64,000 nt of DNA from Phycisphaerales bacterium (lineage in GTDB: Bacteria > Planctomycetota > Phycisphaerae > Phycisphaerales > SM1A02): the NCBI GenBank assembly GCA_009691915.1, contig SIAD01000006.1:62001-126000 (forward strand), given 5' to 3'. Positions within the stretch are counted from its first letter, which is position 1. Every line of letters starts with the position of its first letter. A program made the position numbers and the translations under genes. Below, piece after piece: positions 60,902 to 64,000 of the stretch. The notes under the pieces were generated by a model. It was not told the origin of the DNA. It saw only the letters and a program-made list of their open reading frames with translations, and did no database searches.

Positions 60902-62458
60902 TCAGCGCCTGATGACAGGGAGGCGAACAGTGGCATCGAGGTCCACAACCGGTTGCGCCACGAGGTCGTACCCATCGCTCTCGACAATCGTGCAGCGGAC
61001 GATCTCGCCAGATGCGAGCCGCTCGCGGCTCACGACATGGGTTACCGAGTCGATCTGCGGCGCCTGGTGGTAGGCGCGACCGACATGAAGAGTCGTCCCC
61101 GTGGCGGCGACGCCCGAGGTCGCCCGTCCGCGCGCCTTGCCATCGGCCACCGAGTCAATGAGCACATCGAACTGGCTCCTCTGCTGCGCGACGAACGACG
61201 CGTTCCCGAAGGCAATTGACTGTTGAAGCTCCATGATTTCACCCTCGCGGCGCGCGGCGGTTTCGGCACTGACACACAGCGCCGGGTCCGAGTGCATCGT
61301 GCCTGACGGTGTTCCCGACTCGGGCGAGTACTTGAAGACCCCCAACGCGTCGAACTGCATTCGTTCTACAAAGGCCATGAGTTCCTGGTGATCTTTCTCG
61401 GTCTCGCCGGGATGCCCGGTGATCAGAGTCGTGCGGATCGCCATCCCGGGGATGCGTTCGCGCAGTCGTTCGACTAGCGCCTCCTGCGTCGCCGCCGAAA
61501 CATGACGGCGCATCGAGGTGAGCATGGCGTCGCTGGCGTGCTGCAGGGGAATGTCGATGTACTTGACGAGGCTCGGAAGGCGGGCGATCGCGTCGATCAT
61601 GTCGGTGGTGAAGTTTGATGGGTACGCGTACATCAGGCGGACCCATCCACCACCGTGGTCCTGTACGGCGCGATCAATTCCCTCGAGCAGCCCCACCAGT
61701 CCGGAGGTGTCGCCGATGTCCATCCCCCAGCTCGTCGTGTCCTGTCCGATGAGGTTGAGTTCGTAAACGCCGTCTGCAAGAAGTTGCTTGGTCTCGGCGG
61801 TGATCGCCGGCAACGGCTTCGAACGCATCTTGCCGCGGATCGAAGGAATGGTGCAGAACGAGCAGCGCTGGTTGCACCCTTCAGAAACGCGCAGGTACGC
61901 CCAGTGGCGTGGCGTCAACCGGACGCGGTCGTCATCGCCTTCGAAGTATCCGATCCCTAGGCCGTCCTTCCCGTTGACGGTGAGGCCGACGGTGTTCACC
62001 CCGCGCTCCGCGGCCGCCGCCAGCGCGTTCGAGGCGATCCAGTACCCAGGTCGCCCACCTGCAGAGTCGAGCGTGTCGCGCTGGCCGCGCACCCCGCGCA
62101 CGGCATCAAGAATGTGATCGCGGTCAAACACTCCGATGAGCGCATCGATTCCCGGCGCCCACTCGAGAATCTTGGCGCGGTGTCGTTGCACCAGGCACCC
62201 CGCGACGACGACCCGCTTGAGCTCCCCCTTGCGCTTTCGTTCGATGGCGTCTGTGATGACCGACAGGGACTCCACCTTTGAAGCCTCAAGGAATCCGCAG
62301 GTATTGACAACGATCGCGTCGGGATCGTTGTCCTCATTGACGAGCGTGAGTCCGTCGCGCTTCAGAAGGCCGAGCATTTTCTCGCTGTCGACGAGGTTCT
62401 TGGGGCAGCCAAGGCTGACAAAGGCAACTCTCTGGATGGACTCTGTCGAAGCGGTCAC
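60902..62458 (-). CDS. rimO: Ribosomal protein S12 methylthiotransferase RimO
   Basis: Radical SAM enzyme that thiomethylates Asp in ribosomal protein S12. The 518-residue product has the N-terminal MTTase cluster Cys in FVSLGCPKN, NTCGFL and AGCLVQ, the radical SAM cluster CNQRCSFC, and a C-terminal TRAM-like domain. The stretch between the two domains (about 125-180) is longer than in E. coli RimO (441 residues in total) and contains an unusual GIGYFEGDDDRVRL. MiaB is a sister family; SLGCPKN and SEGCNQRC favour RimO. GTG start with TAGACT 6 bases upstream. Confidence 0.9.
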   Translation of the reverse strand: MTASTESIQRVAFVSLGCPKNLVDSEKMLGLLKRDGLTLVNEDNDPDAIVVNTCGFLEASKVESLSVITDAIERKRKGELKRVVVAGCLVQRHRAKILEWAPGIDALIGVFDRDHILDAVRGVRGQRDTLDSAGGRPGYWIASNALAAAAERGVNTVGLTVNGKDGLGIGYFEGDDDRVRLTPRHWAYLRVSEGCNQRCSFCTIPSIRGKMRSKPLPAITAETKQLLADGVYELNLIGQDTTSWGMDIGDTSGLVGLLEGIDRAVQDHGGGWVRLMYAYPSNFTTDMIDAIARLPSLVKYIDIPLQHASDAMLTSMRRHVSAATQEALVERLRERIPGMAIRTTLITGHPGETEKDHQELMAFVERMQFDALGVFKYSPESGTPSGTMHSDPALCVSAETAARREGEIMELQQSIAFGNASFVAQQRSQFDVLIDSVADGKARGRATSGVAATGTTLHVGRAYHQAPQIDSVTHVVSRERLASGEIVRCTIVESDGYDLVAQPVVDLDATVRLPVIRR

Positions 62459-62464
62459 GCGCCA

Positions 62465-62470
62465 AGTCTA
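62465..62470 (-). promoter_or_regulatory. -10-like TAGACT, rimO
   Basis: On the minus strand TAGACT ends 6 bases before the GTG at 62458. Confidence 0.4.
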
Positions 62471-62539
62471 GGGAGCGCACCGTCGATTCCCATCTCGCTT
62501 TGGGAGTGCCATCCCCGCCCTGGCCTTGGGGGGGGACAA

Positions 62540-63904
62540 TCAGCCCGGAATCCGCTCAGAAAATTCCCGGTAGAGCCCGCGCTGGCGGATCAGCTCAACA
62601 ACTGAAGCGTCGACGAGGTCGTCGATGCCGAGTCCAGCGCTCAGCCTGCGGCGGATCTCAGTCGAGCTCAGATCGATCGGTTCGAGGTCGAGAACCGCGT
62701 CCGCCCACCGCTGACCGTCGCTGCCGAGGGCGTCAAACTTCTCGCGCAGTTGTCGGCGCAGAGCATCTGGAGTCTCGGGAGGGCGTGCAATGACTGCCAC
62801 TGCCGCCAGCTGTTCATCGATCTCCCGCCACGACTTCCAACGGTCAAACTGAAGTGCCTGGTCGGACCCGATGAGGAGCACGAGATCGCGGTGCGCAAGC
62901 TTTCTCTCGTCGGCAATCTCGCGCAGCGTGTCCACCGTGTAAGAGATTCCTCCACGATTGATCTCGCGCGAGTCGATGGATGCGCCACTCACTCGGGCGA
63001 AGGCGCGGCGCGCCATCTCCAGCCGGTCACGATCCGTGGCGCTGTTGGGGGCATCCCTCAGCGGCGCGTGGGAAGCGGGGACGATGTCGATACGGCCGCA
63101 GCCGAGGGTTTGCGCGGCAAGCGCCACGACCTCGGCGTGTCGACGGTGGGGCGGATCGAACGACCCGCCGAACACGAGCGTTCGATACTCATGATCCTCG
63201 TCGGTGCGCTCCGCGGCCGAGTCGAGGAGGTGGGCGATCTGCTCAGCGATCGCACGCACCAATGGCCGTGTGATGCGCAGGATGGTCACGAGAGTTGCAA
63301 TGCGTCTCGGGTCTCCGAGTACTGCCCGCGCCAGGGCCGGGTAGTTGGTCGATCCATCGGTCTTGATGAGCTCAACGATCCAGGGCGCGAGCGGTGTGTT
63401 GGCGTCATCGCTGACCGCGCGCACGACCCCCCAGCACCATCCCCGCGCGCTGGCGACGGCCGCAAATGGTGCCGACTCCATGTCGACTAGTCCGGCACCG
63501 GTCGCCTTCCAGAGCGCGCGCTTCTCGGCGACGGTGCTCGCGATGCGATCGAGTGTGGCAATGTCGAGGGCGTCGCCGCGGTGGAGGGGAGCGATGTACT
63601 TCTGGTGTTGTCCGCACTCGTCCGCATCGGCCGAAGTGATCATGCGGGCACTACGCGCGATTCCCGGGCGCACCGCGGGATCGAGTCCACCGGCAAGACC
63701 TGCGAGAATCACCGTTCGCCCGGGCGCGAGAGCGCCGCCAGCGCGCGACGCCGCCTCACTCGCCGCAGTCCATCGCGCCACGCCGCCGGGACCGAGTCCG
63801 CAACAGGCGAAGTCGGCGTGGATTCCCAAGGCTGCGACCTCTTCGCGGATGTTCTGCAGTTCATGCCGCGTGGGGACGACGATGAGCGGGCGTTGAGTGG
63901 TCAT
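62540..63904 (-). CDS. Nucleoside phosphorylase-NadD fusion
   Basis: A 454-residue two-domain protein. N-terminal part (about 1-225): PNP/MTAN-type fold, with CCGLGPGGVA, ILAGLAGGLDP and the DME motif LVDMESAPFAAVASARG followed by VRAVSDDAN; this is close to 5'-methylthioadenosine/futalosine-type nucleosidases. C-terminal part (about 242-450): nicotinate-nucleotide adenylyltransferase NadD, with GGSFDPPHRRH (HxxH-type nucleotide motif), IGSDQALQFDRWKSW and the SSTEIRRRL signature. NadD makes deamido-NAD from nicotinate mononucleotide. The two halves share one frame with no stop. ATG 63904 (MTTQRPLIVVP) is chosen. The partner of the fusion at metabolic level is unclear. Confidence 0.85.
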   Translation of the reverse strand: MTTQRPLIVVPTRHELQNIREEVAALGIHADFACCGLGPGGVARWTAASEAASRAGGALAPGRTVILAGLAGGLDPAVRPGIARSARMITSADADECGQHQKYIAPLHRGDALDIATLDRIASTVAEKRALWKATGAGLVDMESAPFAAVASARGWCWGVVRAVSDDANTPLAPWIVELIKTDGSTNYPALARAVLGDPRRIATLVTILRITRPLVRAIAEQIAHLLDSAAERTDEDHEYRTLVFGGSFDPPHRRHAEVVALAAQTLGCGRIDIVPASHAPLRDAPNSATDRDRLEMARRAFARVSGASIDSREINRGGISYTVDTLREIADERKLAHRDLVLLIGSDQALQFDRWKSWREIDEQLAAVAVIARPPETPDALRRQLREKFDALGSDGQRWADAVLDLEPIDLSSTEIRRRLSAGLGIDDLVDASVVELIRQRGLYREFSERIPG

Positions 63905-63918
63905 ACGGGGTGAACGGC

Positions 63919-63946
63919 TTGCCGGTGACGGCACTTTGGATATCAT
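63919..63946 (+). promoter_or_regulatory. Promoter of tRNA-Glu
   Basis: TTGCCG (63919-63924), 16-base spacer, TATCAT (63941-63946), then 11 bases to the tRNA start. Confidence 0.4.
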
Positions 63947-63957
63947 CTTCGACCCAC

Positions 63958-64000
63958 GGCCTCATCGTCTAGCCCGGCTAGGACACATCCCTCTCACGGA
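63958..64000 (+). tRNA. tRNA-Glu (CUC), 5' part
   Basis: The first 43 bases of a tRNA-Glu, cut by the window edge: acceptor GGCCTCA, TC, D-arm GTCT...AGGAC, anticodon stem CATCC and loop CTCTCAC with anticodon CTC at 63993-63995. The rest of the anticodon stem begins GGA. Confidence 0.85.

Noticed and set aside
1-64000. CRISPR array, phage, IS element or toxin-antitoxin system
   Set aside because: No regularly spaced identical repeats longer than 20 bases, no transposase, integrase or Cas-like proteins, and no terminal inverted repeats were found in the translated frames.

Overview
This 64 kb window is chromosomal DNA of high GC content, densely packed with genes. It most likely comes from a planctomycete of the class Phycisphaerae. 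The signs are secreted proteins that end in paired dockerin-like GDINxDGxVDGLD repeats, an LpxC-FabZ fusion, the protein arginine kinase pair McsA/McsB next to lipid A and KDO genes, and several families without an obvious counterpart in model bacteria. I see no phage, insertion sequence, CRISPR array, rRNA or plasmid function. Three tRNA genes (Thr-UGU, Leu-UAG, and Glu-CUC cut by the right edge) and the 3' end of mnmG at the left edge are present. No gap longer than about 140 bases lacks a gene.

Layout from left to right. 1-5.6 kb: mnmG end, tRNA-Thr, an HD-GYP sensor coupled to a Zn/Mn ABC transporter. 5.6-8.7 kb: two secreted dockerin-like proteins. 8.8-11.8 kb: an unrecognised protein with an unusual TTCC-repeat leader, then ettA. 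11.9-20.9 kb (minus): an outer-membrane operon bamA, two Skp/OmpH-like genes, lpxD, lpxC-fabZ, lpxA, a hypothetical gene and an M24 peptidase. 21-24 kb: gcvT, a sigma-70 factor and a UVR-motif protein. 24-30 kb (minus): a tightly overlapping cassette DoxX, VWA, ExbB/TolQ, ExbD, ExbD, helical-repeat protein. 30-41 kb (plus): class II DAHP synthase, a KSalpha/KSbeta-like ketosynthase pair, a membrane-anchored hypothetical, a short NuoG, MATE, a TPR protein with two RNA polymerase alpha-CTD domains, SpoIID-like lipoprotein, ribE. 41-46 kb: SpoIIE-type phosphatase, phhB, mcsB-mcsA-kdsA, DUF1444. 46-54 kb: ileS, a MetG-like tRNA-binding protein, a SurA/PpiD-like protein, rpsD, purF. 54-64 kb: beta-lactamase-fold hydrolase, a second lpxA-like gene, lipB, lepA, a second pair of Skp-like genes, a secreted hypothetical, rimO, and a nucleoside phosphorylase-NadD fusion.

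Several genes serve a Gram-negative envelope: lipid A synthesis (lpxD, lpxC-fabZ, lpxA, possibly the second lpxA), KDO (kdsA), outer membrane assembly (bamA, Skp-like, SurA-like) and an ExbB/ExbD proton-channel cassette. The rest is mostly translation and housekeeping.

A pattern seen across the whole window: 16 genes that begin transcription units carry a TAnnnT hexamer (mostly TA[G/C]nCT) only 6-10 bases before the start codon and no Shine-Dalgarno sequence. Operon-internal genes often have a good one. This predicts widespread leaderless transcription, and I used it to choose several start codons.
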